Origin: an uncultured bacterium
Lineage (GTDB): Bacteria; Bacillota; Clostridia; Oscillospirales; Ruminococcaceae
Assembly (NCBI GenBank): GCA_905215965.1
Contig: CAJMSD010000002.1
Coordinates: 248,001 to 312,000, forward strand
DNA length: 64,000 nt
Reading direction: 5' to 3'
In this document: positions 56,971-64,000 of the stretch, one piece after another
Numbering within the stretch: the stretch's first letter is position 1
Layout of the letters: each line of letters opens with the position of its first letter
Made by a program: the position numbers and the translations under genes
The notes under the pieces: model-generated
Told to the model about the DNA's origin: nothing
Database searches by the model: none
What the model saw: the letters and a program-made list of their open reading frames with translations, nothing else

Positions 56971-59940
56971 TTATCGGTTATTCTGTTCGAAAAGGATTTT
57001 CCTGAGACATATCAGATCGGCGGCGTTTATTTGCGAATCCTCAACAAGATCGGAAGCGGGAGTGTTTACGACCTTCGCCGTGCCAAGGACATATTTGTTA
57101 AGAGCTACAAGGTCGGCGACATTTACGTCAGTGTCGAAATTCACATCACCCCTGACCGTTTTGCTGTCAAGAACAGTTACGTTATCGACAGAATTTTTTA
57201 TCGAGCCGAGAGCGGTATTATCCTCGTAGGCAAAGAGCTGAGTTCCGCAGTAGAAGGCGTTTTCTCCGATATTTGTAACGGTGTTCGGAATAATTGCGCT
57301 TGCGACCGCGTCGTTTGAACCAAAAGCGTTGTCGGATATTGATGTGACGGCATAGATTTTTCCGTTGGCTTCGATGAAAGCGGGTATAATGATGTTTCCA
57401 CCGCCTGCGCCGTAATATCCGCTGTTGTTTTCCCACGCGGAACCGTCGCCGACAGAAGCCGTTCCCGACTTTTCATCTATCGTATATACGATTCCCTGCG
57501 GATCGGCATAATTCGTAACGACGCTTTTTACCGAGCTGAAGTTCGTAGCCGATTTATCGACCTCATAATAAGGATAAAGCTCGATGTTGCCGATTGCTAT
57601 GAAATTTTCGTCGATAATGCAGCTCATATCGTCCTTTTTGGTTGTGAATCCGACAAAATTATAATTCATTCCGTCATCGCCGATATACGACTTCGGATAC
57701 TCCTTATCGAGCAGCGAAAGTGCGGTAACGGCAGGCTTATTTGTGATTGTCTGGGTTTTTACATCGCTGAGACCGTAGCTTCCCGTATATACCACGTCTC
57801 CGTCGGCAAGGTGATAAGTGACGCTATAGCCTTCGGGCGAGCCTTCTATTATTCCGATAGGAGTAATAACAGGAGAATTATTTCCTACAATGGTATATGT
57901 ATCGGCGCTCCAATAGTTTCGTGAATCGTTGAAGCCGAAAGAGGTCAGCGTTGTTGAATCGGCTGCCGCAGGTCCTGTAAAGTTGAACAAAGCTCCGTAG
58001 AATGGAATATTCAGAAGATAGCAGCCGTTTTCCGTAAGGGTGAGGTTCAGAGTATTCAGACCATAGGTAGTATAAGCGCTGGCATAGCCTGTATTTTCGC
58101 TTTTGAACGAAAGGTACCAGTTGCCGAGACGAACGCTGTCGGCGGTGATCCCGTCGATCTTGTAAAGAACGGTAAAGCCGTAATGATCGTTTTCGGTAAA
58201 GGTGTAGTTCTTGTCAAGCATCGAAACGTAATCGTTGTCGTTGATATTTGCCGAACCGCCCGTCCAATAGCAGCCGGGAGCGCGGCTGTCGGGATTTTCG
58301 GGCAAAGCAGTCCTCGGCTCGCCCGAAACATTTATCGTACCGAGCAGATTTGCGCCAAGCTCCTCGCTGAACTGTAAACTGTTATTGGCGAAACGCGTGC
58401 AGTAAAGCTCGTCGTCGGCAGCGTCCTTGTTCAAATTTGAAACACGGAGATAAACGTTCCAGCTTCCGCCCGAGATCGTTTCGGGAAGCTCTATATCAAG
58501 GCTTTCGCCGACTTTTGTTCCGGACTTCCAGTCAGCAGTATCTATGTCGGTGGTGTACGAGTAGTTGACCGTGCCGTCGGAGAGGATTATTTCCGCTTCC
58601 TTTTCTTTGGGAGCATTGGAGAATCCTGTGTTTTCGATATCGAAGGACAGGCTGAGCGTATCGCCCGGGTCAAGCTCCGTATTCAGCTTTGAGGAGCGCA
58701 GAACGTATCTGTAGCCGATGTGCGCGCGCATGAACTGCCATACCGTTTCGCCGTAAAAAGCGCTGTTGTCGCAGTCAACGCCGCATAAATCGTCAAGCTC
58801 CCGAGTAAATGTGAAATCGTCATAGCCCATCCACTTCCATGAAGCCGTGTATTCGCCGTCCTTTTCGGTAACATAGCCTGCATAGTCGAAATCTCCGAGC
58901 CCGGCGCTCTCGTACAGCGTTTTTATGGAATCAAGACGCTCCTGAGCCTCCGCGTAGGTCGAGAATTTTTCCGAAGCGGTTTTATCCCTGTACAGATTGC
59001 TGTTTATATGTGAAAGATTCGTATAATACATTTCGGGAATAGAATACTCAGGCTGCCACGTAGTATATTTCATACGCCATTCGTCAGAGCCTGAAAATTC
59101 TCCGCCGTACATAGCCGCCTGTGAGAGCCAAGCCGTTTCTCCTGCGCGGTTCGAGTATGTACCGAGGTCGCTGTCAGATCCCATATATCCGTCGTTGTAA
59201 AGACCGATACGCTCAAATTTTCTTGCAAGGACAGGGGCGGAGATCTCGCAGGACATATCCGCGGCGGTGGTTTCAATGCCGCAATAGGTCGAAAGCCATG
59301 TTCTTACGGTATTCGGAGTTCTTACGGAGACCGAGATGCTGTCGGGAGTTATCTCCAGAAATTTTTCAAGTATCTCAGCCTTGCATTCAAGGGAGGTATA
59401 TTTGCCGCCCCACTGTTCGCCCCACGAGCCTACAAGACCTGTCTCGATGTACGTTATGACCTCCTCGTACTTTCGAAGCAGACCGCTTGCGCCGAGCTGG
59501 TCGATGTGGTCGAGGACTTTTTGAAAGGTAGCAGGCTCGGGATCGGTATTGCCGTTTGCGTCGTACCTCAGGCGTATTCCTACGGTAACTCCGTTAGCTT
59601 TGGCGTTTTTCAGCGTTTCCTCAAGGCTTGTGAAAAAGGCTTCGTCGAGATCGTAGTCGGTTCCGGAGCTGTTAAGCGCGCTTGAATATTCTCCTATGCC
59701 GATAAGCAGCAGAGTGAAAGACGAGGGATTGACTGTCCAGATTTTTCCGGGCGCAGCGTTTATCCATGAAGCCGATGTGTATCCGCAGTCAAAATTTTTT
59801 GTATCATAGTCTGTTTGTTCGGAATAATCAAGTCCCGAATCGACAAGGCTCATATCGGCGGCATCGGCTTTTATAAGGGAAGGAGCCGCAAGGTTCAAAG
59901 CAATACACAAGGAAAGGGAGAAACTTGTTAATTTTTTCAT
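56971..59940 (-). CDS. Secreted DUF4874/DUF4832 protein with LRR and dockerin
   Basis: A 989-residue exported multidomain protein. A signal peptide (about 1-28) leads to a DUF4874-type TIM-barrel-like domain (about 45-230: GIRLRYDANG, YIETGLVGSWGEQWGG). A DUF4832-like region (about 230-545) follows with ESAGLGDFDYAGY and the beta-strand-rich SWNVYLRVSNL. Then come a further beta domain (about 560-690), a short repeat with VTYHLADGDVVYTG (Listeria-Bacteroides-like, about 705-770), two or three LRR_5-type units (TSISDNAFGSNDAVASAIIP, about 855-915) and a dockerin (about 930-989). That dockerin belongs to a third class (GDVNFDTDVNVADLVALNKY). DUF4874/4832 proteins are suspected glycosidases; no activity is assigned here. 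First gene of an operon with a clear promoter. Confidence 0.85.
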   Translation of the reverse strand: MKKLTSFSLSLCIALNLAAPSLIKADAADMSLVDSGLDYSEQTDYDTKNFDCGYTSASWINAAPGKIWTVNPSSFTLLLIGIGEYSSALNSSGTDYDLDEAFFTSLEETLKNAKANGVTVGIRLRYDANGNTDPEPATFQKVLDHIDQLGASGLLRKYEEVITYIETGLVGSWGEQWGGKYTSLECKAEILEKFLEITPDSISVSVRTPNTVRTWLSTYCGIETTAADMSCEISAPVLARKFERIGLYNDGYMGSDSDLGTYSNRAGETAWLSQAAMYGGEFSGSDEWRMKYTTWQPEYSIPEMYYTNLSHINSNLYRDKTASEKFSTYAEAQERLDSIKTLYESAGLGDFDYAGYVTEKDGEYTASWKWMGYDDFTFTRELDDLCGVDCDNSAFYGETVWQFMRAHIGYRYVLRSSKLNTELDPGDTLSLSFDIENTGFSNAPKEKEAEIILSDGTVNYSYTTDIDTADWKSGTKVGESLDIELPETISGGSWNVYLRVSNLNKDAADDELYCTRFANNSLQFSEELGANLLGTINVSGEPRTALPENPDSRAPGCYWTGGSANINDNDYVSMLDKNYTFTENDHYGFTVLYKIDGITADSVRLGNWYLSFKSENTGYASAYTTYGLNTLNLTLTENGCYLLNIPFYGALFNFTGPAAADSTTLTSFGFNDSRNYWSADTYTIVGNNSPVITPIGIIEGSPEGYSVTYHLADGDVVYTGSYGLSDVKTQTITNKPAVTALSLLDKEYPKSYIGDDGMNYNFVGFTTKKDDMSCIIDENFIAIGNIELYPYYEVDKSATNFSSVKSVVTNYADPQGIVYTIDEKSGTASVGDGSAWENNSGYYGAGGGNIIIPAFIEANGKIYAVTSISDNAFGSNDAVASAIIPNTVTNIGENAFYCGTQLFAYEDNTALGSIKNSVDNVTVLDSKTVRGDVNFDTDVNVADLVALNKYVLGTAKVVNTPASDLVEDSQINAADLICLRKILFEQNNR

Positions 59941-59990
59941 AATGAATCCACCTTAGTCATTATATTTGATAAGTGAACATATCCAGTAAT

Positions 59991-60019
59991 ATTATAACAT
60001 TCATTTTAAATTCCGTCAA
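59991..60019 (-). promoter_or_regulatory. Promoter of the second dockerin operon
   Basis: On the minus strand TTGACG and a perfect TATAAT are 17 bases apart, about 50 bases before the DUF4874/DUF4832 gene. Confidence 0.8.
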
Positions 60020-60081
60020 TCACTTTCAATATAAAAACAATAATTATGTGCATAATAGACAAATAGTAGAGCCGTAATTAT

Positions 60082-60117
60082 ATAAAAAAACGCACGGGAC
60101 AGTTAAGATCCCGTGCG
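60082..60117 (-). terminator. Terminator of the CPBP protease gene
   Basis: A perfect 9-bp stem CGCACGGGA/TCCCGTGCG, followed on the minus strand by seven U. It lies just past the CPBP stop. Confidence 0.9.
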
Positions 60118-60126
60118 AATTAGCTT

Positions 60127-61140
60127 TTATGCGGAAACAGCGTTAAGGACGGTTATTCCTGTGAGTAGCACGAACATGATTATCGTCACAGGAGCGGTAA
60201 GATAGGTAAGAGTTTTTCTTGCTCCCGAAACCTCCGGTATCCGGTTTTCCACCTTAAAGCTGTCGCGGTGCTTGACAAGCTCGATAATAAACAGAACGAT
60301 TCCTGCGATCATAAGTCCCCATATAACAACGTCAAATACAAGAACCGCGATAAAGGTATCCATAAGCTCCAGCATATCGGAAATAGTCGTCATATTTTTC
60401 ATCTTGTCAAGATCGTCGAAGTTGATAAAGATGAGCTGTAAGCCGCCGATAAGATTAAGACAGAAGTGGAGGAGCATCGCAGGGAAAACAGATCTTGTTT
60501 TTGCTACCAGCAGACAGGCGACTGCTCCGAGAGTAGCCGTGTATAAGGTCTGTGCGTAATTGCCGTGCCACAGTCCGAAAGTAAGTCCCGTGATGATTAT
60601 CATTGACCATGCGCCGTATTTTGCGCAGTTTCTGTAGATAGTTTCCCGGAACAGAAGCTCCTCAAATATCGGAGCAAGGATCACTACTACGAAGAAATTG
60701 ATCGTTTTGTCAAGGGCGTTATTTTCGGAAGTTATTTCTATCGGATGCAGCTCGACTCCCGTCAAAAGCTGAATAACGGTAGAGATGATTGTTGTGGCAT
60801 AGGACATAGCGTAGGTAAGACCGATCGTTATGATGATCCATTTTGCTATCCAGCCGGCTGATTTTTCGGGCTTTCTGAAGCCTCCGAGAATTTTGAAATC
60901 GTCTTTTTTCTTCAAAATCCGGAAAATGCACAAAATCACGGGAATACCGATCACATAAAGTATTATATAATGTATGAGCATTGAAACGGAATCAAAATTT
61001 TTGCTTGACGGATCGATAAAAAGCGCCGCAATATTGTCGCCGAAAAGCGATACCAGTATCAATAATATGTAGAAAATAATGACGATAAACGAATTTATAT
61101 TGGAATTTTTTCTTATTTCTTTTGAAAGCTGCTTATCCAT
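60127..61140 (-). CDS. CPBP-family intramembrane glutamic protease
   Basis: A 337-residue membrane protein with about eight hydrophobic segments. The catalytic motifs are PIFEELLFRETIY (EExxxR, about 162), FGLWHGNYAQ (His) and AMLLHFCLNLIGG (HxxxN). Relatives cleave CAAX-type or bacteriocin leader substrates and take part in bacteriocin self-immunity. No bacteriocin gene is nearby. AAAGGAG precedes the ATG, and the gene has its own consensus promoter and terminator. Confidence 0.9.
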   Translation of the reverse strand: MDKQLSKEIRKNSNINSFIVIIFYILLILVSLFGDNIAALFIDPSSKNFDSVSMLIHYIILYVIGIPVILCIFRILKKKDDFKILGGFRKPEKSAGWIAKWIIITIGLTYAMSYATTIISTVIQLLTGVELHPIEITSENNALDKTINFFVVVILAPIFEELLFRETIYRNCAKYGAWSMIIITGLTFGLWHGNYAQTLYTATLGAVACLLVAKTRSVFPAMLLHFCLNLIGGLQLIFINFDDLDKMKNMTTISDMLELMDTFIAVLVFDVVIWGLMIAGIVLFIIELVKHRDSFKVENRIPEVSGARKTLTYLTAPVTIIMFVLLTGITVLNAVSA

Positions 61141-61186
61141 GAAATCTCTCCTTTAAAATATATTATATAAATATTTTCTACAATAA

Positions 61187-61215
61187 ATTATAGCACGTTA
61201 CAAAAGGTATGTCAA
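61187..61215 (-). promoter_or_regulatory. Consensus promoter of the CPBP protease gene
   Basis: On the minus strand a perfect TTGACA (61210-61215) and a perfect TATAAT (61187-61192) are 17 bases apart. Confidence 0.88.
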
Positions 61216-61253
61216 ATAATGATGCAGCGTGCTATCAATTTGCGCGGACAAAA

Positions 61254-61287
61254 TTTGTTTTCCCTGTCATAAGGCAGGGAAAACAAA
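61254..61287 (-). terminator. Terminator of the DUF3789-like small gene
   Basis: A perfect 13-bp stem TTTGTTTTCCCTG/CAGGGAAAACAAA with an eight-base loop, 21 bases after the stop of the 38-residue gene. Confidence 0.85.
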
Positions 61288-61307
61288 CGATTATATCATT
61301 GCTCCGG

Positions 61308-61424
61308 CTAATCCTCCCAGAAATCCTCTGCGTGTTCGTCAGAATACTTTGCCGCAAAGCACATAGCCATTGCAAAAACTCCGAGCGCGCCGCCGCAGAA
61401 AAATCCGATCATGAAATTCCACAT
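61308..61424 (-). CDS. DUF3789-like small membrane protein
   Basis: A 38-residue protein on the minus strand. It starts MWNFMIGFFCGGALGVFAMA, a hydrophobic helix with Gly-rich face, and ends with an acidic tail (SDEHAEDFWED). It resembles the very short DUF3789 proteins (MWKFxxGxxVGxxLGVFxMA) that I recall from Firmicutes. GGAGG lies nine bases before the ATG, and a perfect terminator follows, so it is a real transcription unit. Function unknown. Confidence 0.8.
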   Translation of the reverse strand: MWNFMIGFFCGGALGVFAMAMCFAAKYSDEHAEDFWED

Positions 61425-61499
61425 AATATAATACCTCCGTAAATCTTGTTTCAAGATATATTATGCTCACTTTTTTCGGCAGAACTCATTTTTTTGAAA

Positions 61500-62192
61500 T
61501 TATTTCATTTTATCTATCCCGACAACAATCGCACGGTCTCCCTCAACTCTGAAATGGACGTCCATATCAGAAAATCTCATACTGTAAATTCTCTGCGGAT
61601 CGTCCTGATAAGAGGGTCTCGGGTCATCGGAAAGGCACTCGGTAAGAGCGGCGGATTTATCCTCGGGAATAATTTCCGCAAGCTCGGGAGGAATAAAAAC
61701 GTTAAGCTTATGATCGGCAAAGCAGTCGGAATAACCTCCGACAGCGTCCGTATGACAATCGGAAAACGGAATATACGGCTTGACGTCGATAATAGGAGTC
61801 ATATCGAGCAGATCGGCTCCGGCTACGATAAGAACATCGCCCTCGTTTTTTGTCCTTTCAACTCTGACGAGCTTTACCGATGAAAGTCCGATAGGATTCG
61901 GACGAAACGGCGAACGGCTTGCAAAAACTCCTGTTCTGCGGTTTCCGCCCATACGCGGAGGCCGAACGGTAGGCGACCATTTTTCACGATGCGCCTGTGA
62001 AAAATCAAAGATCAGCCATAGATGCGAGAAGCCCTCTATATCTCTGAATACGTCGGGATCACGGAATTCAGGATGCAGCACTACCCTGCCCAAAGCCGAA
62101 GGCGCTCTTCCGCTCTGCCTTGGAATTCCGAATTTTTCTTTAAAATCGGTACGTATCACACCGATAGGTCTAATATTAATAAAATCGTTCAT
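61500..62192 (-). CDS. trmO: tRNA t6A37 N6-methyltransferase TrmO
   Basis: A 230-residue SAM-dependent enzyme that methylates threonylcarbamoyladenosine 37 of tRNA-Thr. Present are the N-terminal IRPIGVIRTDFKEKFGIPRQSG, the FSHLWLIFDF strand, PPRMGGNRRTGVFASRSPFRPNPIGLSSVKL (the SAM and active-site segment), and DMTPIIDVKPYIPFSD. The C-terminal region carries an RPSYQDDPQRIYSM-type element. The start shares a base with the stop of the regulator gene upstream (TGATG), so it is probably translated by coupling. Confidence 0.94.
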   Translation of the reverse strand: MNDFINIRPIGVIRTDFKEKFGIPRQSGRAPSALGRVVLHPEFRDPDVFRDIEGFSHLWLIFDFSQAHREKWSPTVRPPRMGGNRRTGVFASRSPFRPNPIGLSSVKLVRVERTKNEGDVLIVAGADLLDMTPIIDVKPYIPFSDCHTDAVGGYSDCFADHKLNVFIPPELAEIIPEDKSAALTECLSDDPRPSYQDDPQRIYSMRFSDMDVHFRVEGDRAIVVGIDKMK

Positions 62193-64000
62193 CAGTATTT
62201 ATATTTGCAGCGGTACTCCGACGGCGACATTCCCTCTAAGATCTTGAAGCGGCGCACAAAGTAATTATAGGTAGAGTATCCGCATTCTACGGAAATATCC
62301 GTAACCGTCATATCGGTCTCAACAAGCAGCTTCTTTGCCTTATCGATACGGAAATGCGTCATTTCATCAATAATGCTGCGGTCAAAATACTGCTTATATA
62401 TTTTTTGAAGATAGCTTTTGCTCAGGAACATTTTCTCGGCGATCTCGCTTACATTCCATTCGCGCTCCGGGTGCTTCATAAGCTCGCTTCTCAATCGGCA
62501 GACTCTTTCAAACTGAGGATTTATTCCCATATCCTCATGAGAATACGAATACTTACGGTTCAGCGCGGCTTTATGACGAAGCTCTCCGAGGCTTGAAAAC
62601 TCGGATAATGCGCCGCCGAACTCTCCCATTGTAAATGCCGTGCCGTATGATTTGTCATAATTTACAACGCAGCTTTCAAGGCGCTGCTTTATAAAGGAGA
62701 AAACCTCCTGAGAACGCTCTCCTCCCAGCAGCACCGCTCCGAAGCAGTCGGAAGAAACAGCTCCGCAGATCTCGTTCTGATTCATAGAATCCCTGAAAAT
62801 ATCGGCAAAATTTCTGATAATGCGCAATGTTTTGCTTTCACCGCAGCGGTAGTATGTTTTTCTAAGCTCGGGAAGCTCGATATGAATGTACGTAATTGTC
62901 TGCTCGCCGCCGCAGGATTCCTTCAGCTCATAAAAGGCATCTTCAAATCCGTTTGTATTCAGCAGCATCGTACTTTTGTCACGAGCGCATCGAACGTTAA
63001 GTCTCTTAATTTTCAAGCGCATTGAAGCCGTGTGCATCATATTTTCAAGAGCCGTGTTTATATATTTTATCCATTGATGATAAAGACGGCTGTAGGTTTC
63101 AGGCTTTTTTCCAAATGAAACGGCGCAGTAGCCGCAAAAGACATCTTGGAAATTCAGCGGAGAAATATAATACGCAGAGGGACATTTCTTATTATTTTTC
63201 AGCTTATCGATAAATTCATTTGAATATACCACGGAATTATTTACCGGAAGCCGCTTTATCGCAGACTTGTTATAGACAATTTTCATCGGAGTCTGCATAT
63301 CGAAGCCGCCGTCTATCTCCCTGCCGTCCGAAACTCCATCAATATACGACTGTGTCAGGCAGATCAAAAGATGATTCATTTTATAGAGCAAATATGTATA
63401 GCTGTCGATAATATCAAGAACGCTGCTCAGATTTTCGGCGTTTATCAGCTGGGAAAACATATCTCTCGATGAAAGATCTGCCGAGAAATCCTCATCGACC
63501 TTCATACGCCGCTGTATTCTGTGAGGTATCTGCGGAATGCCTGAACAGCCGCAGGTTTGTCCCAATCTTAAACCGCTTTCGTCATCGATGACCTTAGCGC
63601 AGAGCTCTCCTGTAATTATCCTGTAAATTCGGCGGACAGCCTCAGCTCCCAGCAAAAAGTTAGGACGTCTGTAGCTTGTAAGCGACGGATTCATGGTATA
63701 TCCGTTTACTGAATCGTCAAAACCCGTTACGGCGATATCTTCCGGAACTTTTATCCCCTTGCCGATAAGACGCTCCGTAAGAGACAATGCCATAGTATCG
63801 TTTGCGCAGACAACGGCATCCGGCTTTTCGATCTCTCCGCTGCATATTTTTTCAACAAGCTCGACAGAAGAATTTTTCCAGAAATCTCCGTAAAAATAAT
63901 AGCTTTTATCATATTTCAGCTTATGCTTTTTCATTGAATTTATATATCCGTTCAAACGGTTCTCGGCAATGTAAGTTCCTTTCGGGCCTGTAAGAAGATA
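62192..64000 (-). CDS. LacI-type sensor / AraC-type regulator hybrid (partial)
   Basis: A transcription regulator cut by the window end: the frame is open from 64000, and the residues just upstream of 63955 (YLLTGPKG, then TYIAENRLNGYINSMK) continue the periplasmic-binding-protein fold, so the true start lies outside. The N-terminal part has VVCANDTMALSLTERLIGKGIKVPEDIAVTGFDDS, the LacI-family sugar-binding core. A middle region of about 350 residues with no named domain follows. The C-terminal AraC helix-turn-helix pair (about 100 residues) includes NVSEIAEKMFLSKSYLQKIYKQYF and TDISVECGYSTYNYFVRRFK. The design resembles XylR and similar sugar-responsive activators. It overlaps trmO by one base. 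Confidence 0.9.
   Translation of the reverse strand, partial: YLLTGPKGTYIAENRLNGYINSMKKHKLKYDKSYYFYGDFWKNSSVELVEKICSGEIEKPDAVVCANDTMALSLTERLIGKGIKVPEDIAVTGFDDSVNGYTMNPSLTSYRRPNFLLGAEAVRRIYRIITGELCAKVIDDESGLRLGQTCGCSGIPQIPHRIQRRMKVDEDFSADLSSRDMFSQLINAENLSSVLDIIDSYTYLLYKMNHLLICLTQSYIDGVSDGREIDGGFDMQTPMKIVYNKSAIKRLPVNNSVVYSNEFIDKLKNNKKCPSAYYISPLNFQDVFCGYCAVSFGKKPETYSRLYHQWIKYINTALENMMHTASMRLKIKRLNVRCARDKSTMLLNTNGFEDAFYELKESCGGEQTITYIHIELPELRKTYYRCGESKTLRIIRNFADIFRDSMNQNEICGAVSSDCFGAVLLGGERSQEVFSFIKQRLESCVVNYDKSYGTAFTMGEFGGALSEFSSLGELRHKAALNRKYSYSHEDMGINPQFERVCRLRSELMKHPEREWNVSEIAEKMFLSKSYLQKIYKQYFDRSIIDEMTHFRIDKAKKLLVETDMTVTDISVECGYSTYNYFVRRFKILEGMSPSEYRCKYKY

Noticed and set aside
61209..61442. 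A 77-codon plus-strand frame
   Set aside because: It runs antisense to the DUF3789-like gene and its terminator and has no ribosome binding site.

Overview
The window looks like part of the chromosome of a cellulosome-producing gut or rumen Ruminococcus (Oscillospiraceae, R. flavefaciens/champanellensis-like). The grounds are: five secreted proteins ending in dockerin modules, with GH9 and GH26 among the catalytic partners; a GH5 lipoprotein; BspA-type leucine-rich-repeat proteins; a bile salt hydrolase; the sporulation gene spoIIR; and Firmicute housekeeping gene order. The genus is an inference from gene content; no rRNA or tRNA gene was seen.

Layout. At 91-3287 (+) lies an OmpR-type response regulator with its large sensor kinase. 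From 6583 down to 3408 (-) runs yqeG-aroQ-Xaa-Pro aminopeptidase-efp-zinc-ribbon protein. From 27001 down to 7234 (-) is a dense, mostly overlapping run of 17 genes: trmH-like, dprA, topA, trmFO, plsX, rnc, an Elp3-like radical SAM gene, smc, ftsY, rdgB, yhbY, nadD, yqeK, an LCP ligase, rsfS, a small membrane protein and leuS; rpsU follows with its own promoter. Upstream of this run (28.5-27.1 kb) is infC-rpmI-rplT with a consensus promoter, an L20-type attenuated leader and an AUU start codon on infC. Then come spoIIR and a DUF3048 lipoprotein.

From about 30.7 kb the window becomes accessory. It holds a membrane LRR protein, a Y-family polymerase whose consensus promoter overlaps LexA-like boxes, and a polysaccharide-degrading region (LRR-dockerin, GH9-CBM3-dockerin, CBM35-GH26-dockerin). 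A GH13 enzyme, an ABC-F protein with a leader-peptide attenuator, a type I toxin-antitoxin module, a bile salt hydrolase and a GH5 lipoprotein follow. After these are DUF4317 plus a CLC-type transporter, an array of five hairpins, an iron alcohol dehydrogenase with a nonsense-interrupted MerR regulator, and a helicase-associated-domain protein. The end of the window carries rfbA-rfbB-tmk for dTDP-sugar synthesis, a second dockerin operon (DUF4874/DUF4832 protein, an unrecognised dockerin protein, a GNAT), a CPBP protease, a 38-residue DUF3789-like protein, trmO, and a LacI/AraC hybrid regulator cut by the window end.

How the parts fit. The dockerin proteins would be exported and plugged into cohesin scaffoldins, which are not encoded here. 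GH9, GH26 and GH5 attack cellulose, mannan and mixed glucans outside the cell, while the GH13 enzyme works on alpha-glucosides inside it. The dockerins fall into three sequence classes, suggesting more than one docking site. The small regulatory systems (ABC-F attenuator, type I toxin pair, L20 leader, LexA-like boxes, 19-bp-spacer MerR promoter) are the most distinctive parts of the window.
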